Below are positions 35,801 through 45,229 of a stretch of 64,000 bases of DNA, one piece after another. The notes below the pieces were generated by a model. The model made no database searches. It was not told where the DNA came from and saw only the letters and a program-made list of their open reading frames with translations. The DNA comes from Eubacteriales bacterium (GTDB lineage: Bacteria; Bacillota; Clostridia; Lachnospirales; Lachnospiraceae): positions 95,991 to 159,990 of the forward strand of contig JAUNGM010000006.1 of NCBI GenBank assembly GCA_030524545.1, read 5' to 3'. A program made the position numbers and the translations under genes. Every line of letters starts with the position of its first letter. Position 1 is the stretch's first letter.

Positions 35801-38800
35801 GGGAATGACAAATGGAGTACGGTAACAACGACTAATACTGCATCACAAGCTCGTTTATCTCAAAGAGTTGCACCATATAATATTGGAAAATTCTACCGCT
35901 GTATTATAAGAAATAGTGACGGTAGTACCTTAATAAGTAATGTTGTACAGCTTACATGGATAAATACTGGTTTTTTTGACTATGGTGATTATCGCTATTT
36001 TGTAGAAGAGGACGGATTACTTGCTGTTGGATGGAAGACGATAGATACGAAACTTTATAGTTTTCGTGATAACGGAACAATGCGTACGGGAATTTTTATG
36101 ATTGATGGAAAGCGTTATCATTTTGATTCCATATCAGGTGTTGCTATGAATGGCTTTGTTCAGGAGGAAAGTGGTTATACATACTACTATGACGGTCTAA
36201 ATGGAGCACTTACAGGTTTGCAGACTATTGAGGGAAAAATATTTTATCTGGGCGACAATGGAGCGCTTCGTTATGGACTGAGAACCATTAATGATAAAAT
36301 ATATTATTTCCAGGAAGATGGAACTGCGGCAAAAGGTTTTACTTATGTTCCGGAAAAGTTTTACACCTACTACTTTGACTCTGATGGAGCGGCAAGAATT
36401 GGATGGACCGAAATAGATAATCAGACTTACTATTTTTATCCTAATGGATCAATGGCTCACGGTATTACGCAGATAGGTAGTGGGGAATATTATTTTGATT
36501 TTGAAACCGGAATCCAAATGTATGGGTTGATTCAGGTTGGCTTAAGCAACTACATGTATTTTGAGAGGGGGGCAGAAAAACCATTTGCCGGACTGAAAAT
36601 GGTTAATGGAAAGTTGTATTACTTTTCAGAAAAAGAAAATTCCTATGGAGTTACATTATCTGGTATGCAGGTAGTGGATGAAAATACTTATTATTTTGAT
36701 CCTGATACAAAACAGGCAGTTACTGGCTTTATAGAAAATAGTGGTTATACCTATTACATGGGCAGTGACTTTAAGATGATGTCGGGTTCTCTTCTGGATG
36801 TTGAAGGAAAAAAATATCTTTTAAGTGAGTCTGGTACTGTTCAATATGGAATGCAGACTATTGACGGAAAACGTTATTATTTCGTTCCGGATAGTGGTGA
36901 GGCTATAAGTGGATGGCGTAATATAGACGGTTATACATACTTTTTTGATTTGGAGAATTTTACAGCATTAACAGGCTTACAGGTGATTGATGGAAAAAAC
37001 TATTTTTTCAATAATTCCGGACGTATGGCTACGGGGTTGACCAAAATTGGAACGGTAAATTATTATGCAGAAGAGGGAGAAGAAAATAATGGCTTTAAGC
37101 AAATAAATGGTAGAACTTATTATGTAAATGAGGATCAAACTGTAGCTGTTGGCCTTAAGAAGATTGATGGTAACATGTATTACTTCAGTGATACTGGAAG
37201 CAGACAAACGGGATTTAGGATTATTAATAATGTTCGGTATTTCTTTGATTTAGAGACCGGGGCAGCAGTAACCGGAATGGTTACAATGGAAAATGGTCGG
37301 ACATATTATTTTGCGGGTGAAAAAGGAACACTTACTGGACTGCAGAAAATTAATGGAGAACTGTATTATTTAAGTTCAACCGGAACTGTACAGTATGGAA
37401 GAATTCAAGTTGGAGATGCATATTATTTCTTTGATACAAAAACTGGTAAAGCTGTATCAGGTTGGAAGGCTGTAGCTGTAAGCAGTGGTGCAGTTTATAA
37501 AAGCTATTATGATCCTGTAACTTATCAGGCCGCATCAGGACTGCAGAAAATTGAGGATAGGTTATATTGCTTTGATGAAAGCGGATGGGCTTTATCTGGT
37601 AAACGTACAGTTGACGGAGTAACTTACTATTTTGCTCCTTCTACCTATGAAGCATATACAGGCTGGTATCGTAGTTCCGGTGGATATCACTATTATTATG
37701 ATGGGGAAAATGGGATGTGTACTGGACCGGCACTTTATGAAATTGATGGTTCAACATATTATTTCAGTGCTGACGGAGTAAGAGGAACGGGGCTTCAAAT
37801 TGTTAATGGAGTCAGAATGTATTTTGACACGGTTACTGCCGAGATTGTTACTGGTTTTGTATTTATTGAAGATGAAAATTATACCAATGGGGGGAAAACC
37901 TACTATTTCGATGGAGCAAACGGTGCATTGTATGGATTACAGACAATTGAAGGGAACCAGTATTATTTCAACTCATATGGCATCATGCAATATGGTTTTC
38001 AGCTTATAGATGGTGTTCGCTGTTATTTTGATAATATAACGGGAATTAGGACCGAGGGTGTATTACTGTCCGAGTCAAACCAAACCTATTACCTATTTGA
38101 TTCTAGGAATGCCAGTGGTGTTGGAAATAAAATTTCAGAATATGGTAACGTTCTATATCTTTTGAACAACAGTGGAACATTAAAAACTGGATATTGTTCA
38201 ACCGATGTCAGCGGCTTAAATTATAGGGTTTATTTAGATGACGAAACAGGTGAACAACAGTTTGGATTGATAACATATACAAATTCCAGCGGAACATCAT
38301 ATACCTACTATTTCCAGAAAGATGACTGTCAGAGTAGTGTGGGGGCGATTCGTCAACAATTAGAGGCTGCTCTTGCTCAGGATGGATGGACGGAAGTGGG
38401 CGGTCTGACCTACTATATAAGAAATGGTGCCTTTTTGAAGGGAATTCAGACTGTAAATAACAGCAGGTATTATTTTAGTAACATGACTGGTGCAATGTTG
38501 TCAGGATTACGCAGAATTGGATCGGATTACTATTATTTTGATGAAAGTTCTGGAAAAATGCTTACGGGATGGGTTGAAATTGAAGGAAAATCTTTTTATT
38601 TTGATCCACAAAGCGGTAAGCAATTGACTGGAATTACAAAAATTAATGGTGATAATTATTATCTTTTAATTGGCGGCAGTTATGCAGTAGGTATTGTTCA
38701 GGTCGGAAGTGACCAATATGAATTTAGTGATTTAGGAGTCGGGACAATTGTGAATGCGGATAGCAAGATACCAGCTCCTGTGCAGGCAGAGAATGCAGGT

Positions 38801-40405
38801 TCATGGGGAGAACTTGATGGAGTCAAATGCTATTATGGAGCCAATGGTCAGCCACTGGAAGGCTTTCAGACTATTAATGGTGTTCTATACTATTTTGACC
38901 AGGATGGAAAGATGAAAACCGGTTTTATAATGCTTGATGGTGCAACATACTATTTTACTGAAAACGGTGCCGCTCAAGGCTTAGTGGAAATCGGGAAAGA
39001 AATCTATTATTTTAGTCCAAAAGATTTCTCTATGCTAACCGGAATGCAAGAGATAGATGGAAAATATAGATTCTTCAATGAAACTGGTATAATGCAGAAG
39101 GGCTGGATTACATTAAATGGAAATAAGCAATATTATTTGACAGAAGAAAACGGTGTATTGACCGGACTGCAAACGATAGAAGGTAAGCGCTATTTGTTTA
39201 ACTCATCTGGAGTAATGAGTACTGGTGTACAGATTGTCGAAACAGAAGAAGGAAATCAGAAAGTTTTCTTGTTTGGTGACGATGGTGCAATGATTACTGG
39301 ATTAGTTCAGTCAGATGATGGATTATATTATTATGACGAGACAACAGGAGAAAGAGTAACAGAATGGGTGAACCTGAATGAAGAAGAATATTATTTCAAT
39401 CCATTAACAGGGAAGGCTTCTACTGGTCTGGTTACGATAGATGGTTTTAATTACTATTTTAATCCAGAAACTGCGAAAAGAGAGCTTGGGCTTCAAAAAA
39501 TAAATGATAAGATTTACTGTTTTAATGATGATCCTACCGGAGATGGTTTCACATATGGATTAAATGTAATTGATGGTAAAACTTATTGTTTTAGTGAGAT
39601 TACCGGTATTGCACGAAAAGGATACTATTCTCTGGATGATGTAAGATATTATTTTGATTCAGAAACAGGAGCATCTGTTTCCGGAATTTACCGTTTGGAA
39701 AGTGGCAATGTGTATGCATTTAAGGAAGGTGGAGGAACGGAAATTGGTTGGGTCGAATCAAATGGTAAACATTATTATTTCTATCCAGCCACCGGCTTTA
39801 TGGCTGAAGGATTAGCATCTATTGGCGATACATTATACTATTTTGATTTTGACGACGGGTATCTTTGCAATACCACTGTTAAGGTGGGTGGAATAACATA
39901 TGCAATTGATAAAGAGGGATCTGCGAAAGCTGTTGGAGATTCAAAAATTGTAAATCTAATTAATGCAGGTATTGAAAGATTAGGTAAAGCTTATGGAGAA
40001 GATGACTCGGACGTAGATTTAGGTAATGCATCAAGTTATTCTTGCAGTCAATTGATTGTCACTGTTTTTGCTGAAATTGGCATTGATATAAGAACAGACG
40101 TTTATTTACAGCATTATTCGCTGCTTCATGGTAATTATGAAATGGAATTGGTGGATAATCTTAGTAATGCACAGGCAGGTGATATTATCTATTATTCAAT
40201 AGTTGATTGCAAATATGGAGATAGTTGCTCTTTTTGGAATGAAATTCATCATGTTGGAGTTTATCTTGGAGATGGGAAGATTTTGGAATCTACAGAGGTT
40301 TCAGGTGATGAAGAGCATAATGGAGTTATGATTAGGGATAGTTATGATACGGCATCTTGCTTTGTTTATCAGATAGTCAGATTAAATGATATGTGCGGAT
40401 CGTAA
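32897..40405 (+). CDS. Giant secreted protein: Ig-like repeats, cell-wall-binding repeats, NlpC/P60-like C-terminus
   Basis: 2502 residues. The ATG at 32897 follows AAGGAGGG. A Sec signal peptide (about 1-30, ending SSSVFA) leads to an acidic Asp/Glu/Ser-rich region (31-110). Ten Ig-like domains of ~91 residues follow (114-1022); seven are very similar and three divergent. Next come about 60 short repeats of the choline/glucan-binding type (GWxxIDGxxYYF, 1023-2350). The C-terminus (2351-2500) resembles NlpC/P60, with SYSCSQLI carrying the candidate Cys and EIHHVGVYLGDG the His. There is no LPXTG motif, so attachment is probably through the repeats. Likely a surface adhesin or peptidoglycan hydrolase that binds the neighbouring glycan (inference). 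Confidence 0.88.
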   Translation: MKNVKFNQLIACGMALIMAVSTSSSVFAFDDGSMQVEESEVLFSAGEEDNGGKELVDDSEVFELSSYDDLISSDDDSSDELFAEESLSIFSEGDVEENFSEFSALADADEQNRLRIIIQPVDVTCEENAIAKFSVKAEGKGLTYKWQYSDNEGTTWATGTVKTADYSTTATAARHGRLLRCIVTDSYGDVVISDSARLLVIGCELKITSQPKDVICEENATARFNVTVVGTGLTYKWQYSDNEGVTWTTGTVKTANYSTNALSSRHCRLLRCIVTDSYGNEVVSESARLIISGGKLKITSQPKNVICEENATAKFSVTAVGVGLTYRWQYSDNEGVTWTTGTVKTANYSTTATAARHGRLLRCIVMDSYGNEEISESARLIVSGGKLKITSQPKDVICEENATARFSVTALGTGLLYKWQYSDNGGATWTTGTVKTANYSTTATAARHGRLLRCIVTDSTGKEIVSEPACLLIIDAKPSIKSQPKDVICEENVTAKFSISAVGTGLTYKWQYSDNEGATWATGTVKTASYSTTATVARHGRLLRCIVTDSTGKEIVSEPARLLVKGVKPIIRSQPKDVICEENATARFGITAVGTGLTYKWQYSDNEGATWATGTVKTAGYSTTATVARHGRLLRCIVTDSTGKEVISEPARLLIKGVKPIIRSQPKDVICEENATARFGITAVGTGLTYKWQYSDNEGATWATGTVKTANYSTTATASRHGRLLRCIVTDTYGNEIISESARLLIESKLKIDILKQPENVVCSVGNTAEFSVMAEGISISYQWQFSQDSGKNWKDTDSKESNYKFIVANEHFSWQFRCIILDAYGNREISKVVVLDKSAELITIQPRDWTGCENAKVYFHVATNEKNAAFQWQYSENQGGTWKNSSVTKADYTATALSSYNGRLYRCIVTSEDGNQEISSVVRLSISNVFRIVVQPEKCQGNLDETVYMEIQAGGDDLSYEWQISENGNDKWSTVTTTNTASQARLSQRVAPYNIGKFYRCIIRNSDGSTLISNVVQLTWINTGFFDYGDYRYFVEEDGLLAVGWKTIDTKLYSFRDNGTMRTGIFMIDGKRYHFDSISGVAMNGFVQEESGYTYYYDGLNGALTGLQTIEGKIFYLGDNGALRYGLRTINDKIYYFQEDGTAAKGFTYVPEKFYTYYFDSDGAARIGWTEIDNQTYYFYPNGSMAHGITQIGSGEYYFDFETGIQMYGLIQVGLSNYMYFERGAEKPFAGLKMVNGKLYYFSEKENSYGVTLSGMQVVDENTYYFDPDTKQAVTGFIENSGYTYYMGSDFKMMSGSLLDVEGKKYLLSESGTVQYGMQTIDGKRYYFVPDSGEAISGWRNIDGYTYFFDLENFTALTGLQVIDGKNYFFNNSGRMATGLTKIGTVNYYAEEGEENNGFKQINGRTYYVNEDQTVAVGLKKIDGNMYYFSDTGSRQTGFRIINNVRYFFDLETGAAVTGMVTMENGRTYYFAGEKGTLTGLQKINGELYYLSSTGTVQYGRIQVGDAYYFFDTKTGKAVSGWKAVAVSSGAVYKSYYDPVTYQAASGLQKIEDRLYCFDESGWALSGKRTVDGVTYYFAPSTYEAYTGWYRSSGGYHYYYDGENGMCTGPALYEIDGSTYYFSADGVRGTGLQIVNGVRMYFDTVTAEIVTGFVFIEDENYTNGGKTYYFDGANGALYGLQTIEGNQYYFNSYGIMQYGFQLIDGVRCYFDNITGIRTEGVLLSESNQTYYLFDSRNASGVGNKISEYGNVLYLLNNSGTLKTGYCSTDVSGLNYRVYLDDETGEQQFGLITYTNSSGTSYTYYFQKDDCQSSVGAIRQQLEAALAQDGWTEVGGLTYYIRNGAFLKGIQTVNNSRYYFSNMTGAMLSGLRRIGSDYYYFDESSGKMLTGWVEIEGKSFYFDPQSGKQLTGITKINGDNYYLLIGGSYAVGIVQVGSDQYEFSDLGVGTIVNADSKIPAPVQAENAGSWGELDGVKCYYGANGQPLEGFQTINGVLYYFDQDGKMKTGFIMLDGATYYFTENGAAQGLVEIGKEIYYFSPKDFSMLTGMQEIDGKYRFFNETGIMQKGWITLNGNKQYYLTEENGVLTGLQTIEGKRYLFNSSGVMSTGVQIVETEEGNQKVFLFGDDGAMITGLVQSDDGLYYYDETTGERVTEWVNLNEEEYYFNPLTGKASTGLVTIDGFNYYFNPETAKRELGLQKINDKIYCFNDDPTGDGFTYGLNVIDGKTYCFSEITGIARKGYYSLDDVRYYFDSETGASVSGIYRLESGNVYAFKEGGGTEIGWVESNGKHYYFYPATGFMAEGLASIGDTLYYFDFDDGYLCNTTVKVGGITYAIDKEGSAKAVGDSKIVNLINAGIERLGKAYGEDDSDVDLGNASSYSCSQLIVTVFAEIGIDIRTDVYLQHYSLLHGNYEMELVDNLSNAQAGDIIYYSIVDCKYGDSCSFWNEIHHVGVYLGDGKILESTEVSGDEEHNGVMIRDSYDTASCFVYQIVRLNDMCGS
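33236..35146. repeat. Seven 273-bp tandem repeats encoding Ig-like domains
   Basis: Period exactly 273 bases, unit starts at 33236, 33509, 33782, 34055, 34328, 34601 and 34874. Each encodes QPKDVICEENATA, LTYKWQYSDNEG, TGTVKTANYSTT and RHGRLLRCIVTD in order. Units 6 and 7 are identical over 164 bases (34589-34752 and 34862-35025), showing a recent duplication or conversion. Three more divergent Ig-like units follow to about 35961. Confidence 0.95.
35962..39945. repeat. Array of cell-wall-binding (choline/glucan-binding-like) repeats
   Basis: Degenerate ~60-75-base units encoding Gly-Trp/Leu, Ile-Asp/Asn-Gly and Tyr-Tyr-Phe motifs, about 60 in all judged from length. Such repeats bind choline-teichoic acids in pneumococci and glucans in glucosyltransferases; the ligand here is unknown. 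Confidence 0.85.
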
Positions 40406-40439
40406 TAGTAGTTACAGAAAATTGAAATATTAAAAGGAT

Positions 40440-40489
40440 AAAAAGGGTTCTATACTATAAAAAGCAACAATATAAAGAGAACCCTTTTT
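40440..40489 (+). terminator. Terminator after the giant surface protein
   Basis: AAAAAGGGTTCT (40440-40451) pairs with AGAACCCTTTTT (40478-40489), a 12-bp stem ending in a T run. It lies just upstream of the antiporter ribosome binding site. Confidence 0.85.
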
Positions 40490-40502
40490 ATATGGAGGTT
40501 TT

Positions 40503-41909
40503 ATGGAAACAATGGGTTTTATTTCAATCATTCCAGCGATTTTGTCAATTGTCTTATCATTTGTCACAAAGAATACAATTGTTTCGCTGGTGATTGCTTG
40601 TATTACGGGAACATTATTGGCTGGTAAAGGGATTATGGGTTTTCCAACCCTGCTCAAGGAGAGCTTGGGTACGACCAGTTTTTCATGGGTAATGCTTTTA
40701 AACACTTTCATTGGGATTTTGGTTGCCTATTTTCAGAAAACAGGTGCTATTCAGGGGTTTTCTCAAAAAGTGCATGATAAAAAACTAAGCCGAAAAGGTG
40801 CACAGCTCTTGGCATGGATTCTGGGAATTTTTATCTATTTTAGTGATTCTTTTAGCCCTTTGTTTGTTGGATCTACAATGAGAAGCATTACAGACAAAGC
40901 TAAAATTTCGCGTGAAAAATTAGCATATATTGCAGATTCCACGTCTGCTCCTGTAAGCGTACTGATGCCAATTACCGGATGGGCAGCCTATTTGATGGGG
41001 CTTGCTGTTGGAGTGGGGAGTATCGCTACACAGGAAGATGCTTCCACATTATTTTTAAAGGCAATTCCATTTAATTTTTATGCTCTATTTGCAGTAATCT
41101 TTGTTGGGTTGATTGCAACAGGGATAGTTCCTGATTTTGGTCCGATGAAGAAAGCGGAAAATCGTGCTATGGAGGAAGGAAAAGTGTTACGGGATGGTGC
41201 AACACCTTTGATTGGAAAAGAATTAACGGAAATGGAAGCATATCCTGGAATAAAGCCACGTGTGTTTTTAAACTTTATTTTACCTGTTTTGATGATTATA
41301 AGTATTGCTATTGGAACTTATATTTCCATGAAATCCGCAAAAACGATGGAAGCATTTTTGTTTGTATTAATATTTATGAGCATAAGTATGATGATTCAGG
41401 GAATTCCATTTAAGGAAGTTATGAATACATTAACTGACGGGGTAAAAGGTGCAGTTCCTGCGGTTATGTTGTTAGCATTGGCATATTCCGTAAATGAATT
41501 AAGCACACAGATGGGGACAGCGAATTATATAATTTCCTTGACAGAAGATTTTCTTACTCCACGTATGCTTCCAGCAATCATCTTTTTAGTATCTGCAATT
41601 ATGGCTTTTGCAACAGGGTCTTCCTGGGGAACTTTTGCAATTTGTATGCCTATTGCATTGCCGTTGGCTTTTAGCTTTACGAATAATCAAATGTCTACAT
41701 TGATTATTGCAAGCTTTGCTTCAGTTGCAGGGGGAGGAGTATTTGGTGATCATTGTTCGCCTCTTTCTGATACTACTGTATTATCCTCTACAGGTGCAGC
41801 GTCTGATCATATCGATCATGTAAAAACACAGTTACCGTATGCACTGGTCTGCGGTACGTTTGCACTAATTGCATATTTGATGGTTGGGTTTATACTTGTT
41901 AAAGTTTGA
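40503..41909 (+). CDS. NhaC-family Na+/H+ antiporter-like transporter
   Basis: 468 residues with about 11-12 hydrophobic segments. NhaC-superfamily features include YFSDSFSPLFVGSTMR, APVSVLMPITGWAAY, ATGSSWGTFAICMPIALPLA and GGGVFGDHCSPLSDTT. The family exchanges Na+ for H+ or antiports organic acids and amines. Start at the ATG behind TGGAGG. It is AT-rich like the polysaccharide core but separated from it by a terminator, so it is probably transcribed alone. A link to the polymer is not evident. Confidence 0.88.
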   Translation: METMGFISIIPAILSIVLSFVTKNTIVSLVIACITGTLLAGKGIMGFPTLLKESLGTTSFSWVMLLNTFIGILVAYFQKTGAIQGFSQKVHDKKLSRKGAQLLAWILGIFIYFSDSFSPLFVGSTMRSITDKAKISREKLAYIADSTSAPVSVLMPITGWAAYLMGLAVGVGSIATQEDASTLFLKAIPFNFYALFAVIFVGLIATGIVPDFGPMKKAENRAMEEGKVLRDGATPLIGKELTEMEAYPGIKPRVFLNFILPVLMIISIAIGTYISMKSAKTMEAFLFVLIFMSISMMIQGIPFKEVMNTLTDGVKGAVPAVMLLALAYSVNELSTQMGTANYIISLTEDFLTPRMLPAIIFLVSAIMAFATGSSWGTFAICMPIALPLAFSFTNNQMSTLIIASFASVAGGGVFGDHCSPLSDTTVLSSTGAASDHIDHVKTQLPYALVCGTFALIAYLMVGFILVKV

Positions 41910-42077
41910 TATTGAGGTGAAATGAAGAGTACGTGTCTCGAAGGATACCAGCTACCATCTTATGGTATGATGTTAACATCAATTTGTGTAAGTGCTTCAA
42001 AAGAGGGTGTAGTGTAATTCTCCCACTATTTTGCTATACTTCTTTAGGTAAGTATCAGATTCAGAGCAGACCAAAAA

Positions 42078-42105
42078 GAGCAGTTCTGAAAACTTAGAAC
42101 TGCTC
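42078..42105 (+). terminator. Hairpin after the antiporter gene
   Basis: GAGCAGTTCT (42078-42087) pairs with AGAACTGCTC (42096-42105), a perfect 10-bp stem with an 8-base loop; the T run is absent, so efficiency is doubtful. Confidence 0.55.
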
Positions 42106-42153
42106 TGAATGTGATTCTTTCCAATTGTACCAAGTCGCGGTCATTTAGCCGGG

Positions 42154-42834
42154 ATGTATATGGGGATTGCTTTTTCCCCTGATGCAGAGAGTATTTTTAC
42201 GGGAACGAATCATTTTGTATCAAATTCAATGTCAGTTGATGCATATACGGATATTTTTGGCTTTACAAAAAGAGATGTGGATAGCTGCTTGCGGATACGG
42301 ATTTGGAGGACCATGCAGAGGAGATTCAAACGAAGAGGTTAAGACAATTTTTGCAGAAACTGTGGCCGAATGGTTCAGGGATAGTATGAAAGAGACCAAT
42401 CGTAAACCGTTAATGACTGCATTGTGGGGCGGGGAAGAAGAGAAAGCCTCTTCCATACTGACCGACTTACTGTTTCAGACAATTATTTACCACAATTATA
42501 AAGAGGACTATTACCATGCGTTCCTGACAGGTATTTTTGTCGGACTTGGTTATGCAGTCTAAAGTGACAGGGGATACGGCGAAGGCCGCCCGGACATGGT
42601 TATAAAAGACAGCGCGAACAGGCGTGTGATAATTATTGAGGCAAAGCATTCTAAGAGTTCCAAGAAATAATTGATCCGCTGGATGACAGGCGAAGATCTC
42701 TCGTAGATACAGAAGAGGAAGCAGATGAGTATATGAATATCGCTCTCGAACTATGTATGATGTATGAAAGATACGGCTACATTGAAGGAATGGAAACTGG
42801 AGCCAGGCTGATGATGGAACTGATGCCGGCATGA
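42154..42834 (+). pseudogene. Decayed AAA-ATPase-like / PD-(D/E)XK family gene
   Basis: Pieces of one protein lie in different frames. Frame one has AESIFTGTNHFVSNS and FGFTKRDV, matching ESIFTGLNNFDVNS and FGFTDSEV of the intact gene at 42975. A second frame has VKTIFAETVAEWFRDSMKE and YYHAFLTGIFVGLG (intact: QIQEWFKECVADDEK and FYHGLLLGLL). A third, from about 42569, has GEGRPDMVIKD and RRVIIIEAKHS, the nuclease core, ending in TAA near 42670. The AAA part is missing and about 170 residues are deleted internally. The last segment (to TGA at 42834; DEYMNIALELCMMYERYGY) may belong to another gene. Confidence 0.75.
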
Positions 42835-42974
42835 TTGTATGTCTACACGGCACAAGACATACCACAGTAAAAAAAGTCTCTGGGATTAACTTGCTATTCA
42901 CCAGTCTATGCGGTAAAATAAATTTGGAATAACACAGAAAGTATTGCGCCAGCCAGGAAAGGAGGATGAGCCGT

Positions 42975-44657
42975 ATGCAGAAAAAGAAGTTGCCGGTTGG
43001 AATTGAGAACTTTGAAGATATCCGTAAAAAAGGCTTCTATTATATCGATAAAACAGGCCTCATCCGGGACTTGTTGAATAACTGGAGCATGGTAAATCTG
43101 TTCACCCGTCCTCGCCGCTTTGGAAAAACACTGAACATGAGTATGCTGAAATACTTTTTCGGGATTGGGACAGATAAAACGTTGTTTGATGGACTCGCTA
43201 TTTCACAGGAGACGGCGTTGTGCGAAGAATACATGGGGAAGTACCCGGTGATATTCATATCTCTTAAAGGTGTCGATGGATTAACATATGAACTGGCAAT
43301 AGAACGATTGAAGACTATTATCCAAGAAGAAACTATGAGACTTCATAGCATGTTGAAGGATGAGCTTCTGTCACCTTTCGATAGTAAAAAACTCAGTCAA
43401 ATGGAAAACCGGGAGCTGCCGGAAAAAGAAATTCCGGACAGCTTGAAGTTTCTTTCCAGAGTATTATATACTTGCTTCGGTCAAAAAGTAATCCTGCTGA
43501 TCGATGAGTATGATGTGCCGCTGGATAAGGCATTCCAGCATGGTTATTATGAAGAGATGGTATCGCTGATCCGTGGGATGTTCGGACAGGCATTGAAAAC
43601 GAATGACTTCCTCGAATTTGCAGTCTTGACAGGCTGTCTGCGTGTTTCTAAAGAGAGCATTTTCACAGGGCTTAATAATTTTGATGTCAATTCGATCGTT
43701 GATGTGGAGCATGATGAGCAGTTCGGGTTTACGGATTCAGAAGTGCGGGAACTCCTGGAAGATTATGGCCTGAAAGAAAAGACTGATGTTGTAAAAGAGT
43801 GGTATAATGGATACCGTTTTGGCAATGCAAATATTTACTGTCCGTGGGATGTGATTAAATATACGAAAAAGCTGCTGGCAGACCCTCACGCAGAACCGGA
43901 AGCCTTTTGGATCAACACCAGCGGGAATGAACTGGTGAAGCGATTTATCGATAAGGCAGACAAAACGACGCAGAATGAGATCGAGCGTTTGGTTGCGGGG
44001 GAGGCGATCGAAAAAGCGCTCCGTTTGGATTTGACGTATAACGAACTTGATGCCAGCATAGCCAATCTTTGGAGCGTCCTGTTTACTACGGGCTATCTGA
44101 CCCAGGCCGGGAAGGCAGTAAATGGTATTTATAAGCTGGTAATTCCCAACCGGGAAGTGAGGGAAGTCTTTGTTTTACAGATACAGGAGTGGTTCAAAGA
44201 ATGTGTGGCAGATGATGAAAAGCCGATGCGTGCGTTCTGCCGGGCATTCCTGGAAGGGAAGGCGGAGGACATACAGAAGCAGCTCAACGTGATACTGAAC
44301 CGGATGATCAGCGTTCTGGATGCAAAGGCTCCCGATGATAAGAAAGAAAACTTTTACCACGGTTTGCTGCTGGGGCTGCTCCGAAGTGAAGCGAGATGGC
44401 TGATCCTATCTAATGCGGAGTCCGGGGATGGTTTTAGCGATATATTGGTTGAACCGGACGACCCGGATGCAGGGATCGTCATTGAAGTAAAGTATGCATC
44501 AAGCATTGCAGGGCTGGATAAAGCCTGCGAGGAGGCCCTGATGCAGATCAAAGAAAAGCGCTATGACGAAAGGCTTCGTAATGATGGCATGACAGAGGTG
44601 CTGGCCTACGGTATTGCTTTCTGCAAGAAGCGCTGTAAAGTAGTATGCGGAAAGTAA
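42975..44657 (+). CDS. AAA-ATPase-like protein with C-terminal PD-(D/E)XK nuclease domain
   Basis: 560 residues. N-terminal AAA-ATPase_like domain (PF09820 type): GIENFEDIRKKGFYYIDKT, a degenerate Walker A region TRPRRFGKTLNMSMLKYFF, and the Walker B-like VILLIDEYDVPLDKA. The C-terminal domain (PF08011/PDDEXK_9 type) has FSDILVEPDDPDAGIVIEVK with the D and ExK residues. The family is abundant and often multicopy in gut Clostridia and Bacteroidetes and its function is unknown. Start at 42975 is preferred because AAAGGAGG is 9 bases upstream; the ATG at 42966 abuts it. Confidence 0.88.
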   Translation: MQKKKLPVGIENFEDIRKKGFYYIDKTGLIRDLLNNWSMVNLFTRPRRFGKTLNMSMLKYFFGIGTDKTLFDGLAISQETALCEEYMGKYPVIFISLKGVDGLTYELAIERLKTIIQEETMRLHSMLKDELLSPFDSKKLSQMENRELPEKEIPDSLKFLSRVLYTCFGQKVILLIDEYDVPLDKAFQHGYYEEMVSLIRGMFGQALKTNDFLEFAVLTGCLRVSKESIFTGLNNFDVNSIVDVEHDEQFGFTDSEVRELLEDYGLKEKTDVVKEWYNGYRFGNANIYCPWDVIKYTKKLLADPHAEPEAFWINTSGNELVKRFIDKADKTTQNEIERLVAGEAIEKALRLDLTYNELDASIANLWSVLFTTGYLTQAGKAVNGIYKLVIPNREVREVFVLQIQEWFKECVADDEKPMRAFCRAFLEGKAEDIQKQLNVILNRMISVLDAKAPDDKKENFYHGLLLGLLRSEARWLILSNAESGDGFSDILVEPDDPDAGIVIEVKYASSIAGLDKACEEALMQIKEKRYDERLRNDGMTEVLAYGIAFCKKRCKVVCGK

Positions 44658-44771
44658 ACGGCATCATATAAACTGCATGATGCGGAAGATGGGATTGGAG
44701 ACAATCTATACCTGCAAGGACAAAGATATGCTGATGGAATATCTTAATGGTCGCCTATTATTGTCATAGCG

Positions 44772-44837
44772 GATAAGACGCTGTTTGACGGCCTGACAAT
44801 CTCACAGGAGACGGTCGTAAGAGCGGAACTGAAGTAG
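44772..44837 (+). pseudogene. Small fragment of another AAA-ATPase-like copy
   Basis: Twenty-one codons (DKTLFDGLTISQET and on) then TAG. Fourteen of the first 15 codons, except one Ala/Thr change, match an internal segment of the intact gene just upstream (near 43171). It is a third, nearly erased, copy. Confidence 0.75.
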
Positions 44838-44847
44838 GATGATGAAA

Positions 44848-44888
44848 CCAGGAAAAATCAATACACCATTGATTTTTCCTGGCTTTTT
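44848..44888 (+). terminator. Strong rho-independent terminator
   Basis: CCAGGAAAAATCAAT (44848-44862) pairs with ATTGATTTTTCCTGG (44868-44882), followed by CTTTTT. Between it and 45229 I see no gene; a GATTTCC/GGAAATC inverted pair lies near 45082-45101. Confidence 0.9.
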
Positions 44889-45229
44889 ATGCGCTTTTTA
44901 TGCAGATTTTGTCGATAAGATTGCATTGCTCTTTTTCCTTTTTCATGGTATTCTTTTATTATAGTTTTCATTAAAGTTCTTTTGGATTCCCGGCGTTCGC
45001 CATTTTATCCCTGATTCTTTTATGAAAGCAGAATGATGGTAACAGAAAAACATATCTTACTTATTTTGTATTGACAGGAGGTGATTTCCGTATCAGGAAA
45101 TCTCTGACAGGCAATGATCGTCAATTGTTCTGCGATTTCTGATTAAAATTTTCAAGAGTAACATAAAATATATTTGAGACAATAGATGGGGTAAACTTGA
45201 CCGGATAGAATGTGAAGAAGGGAGTGAAA

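Noticed and set aside
42662-42834. Independent small gene after the decayed nuclease
   Set aside because: The frame has no start codon with a ribosome binding site and directly follows a broken gene; kept within the pseudogene entry.
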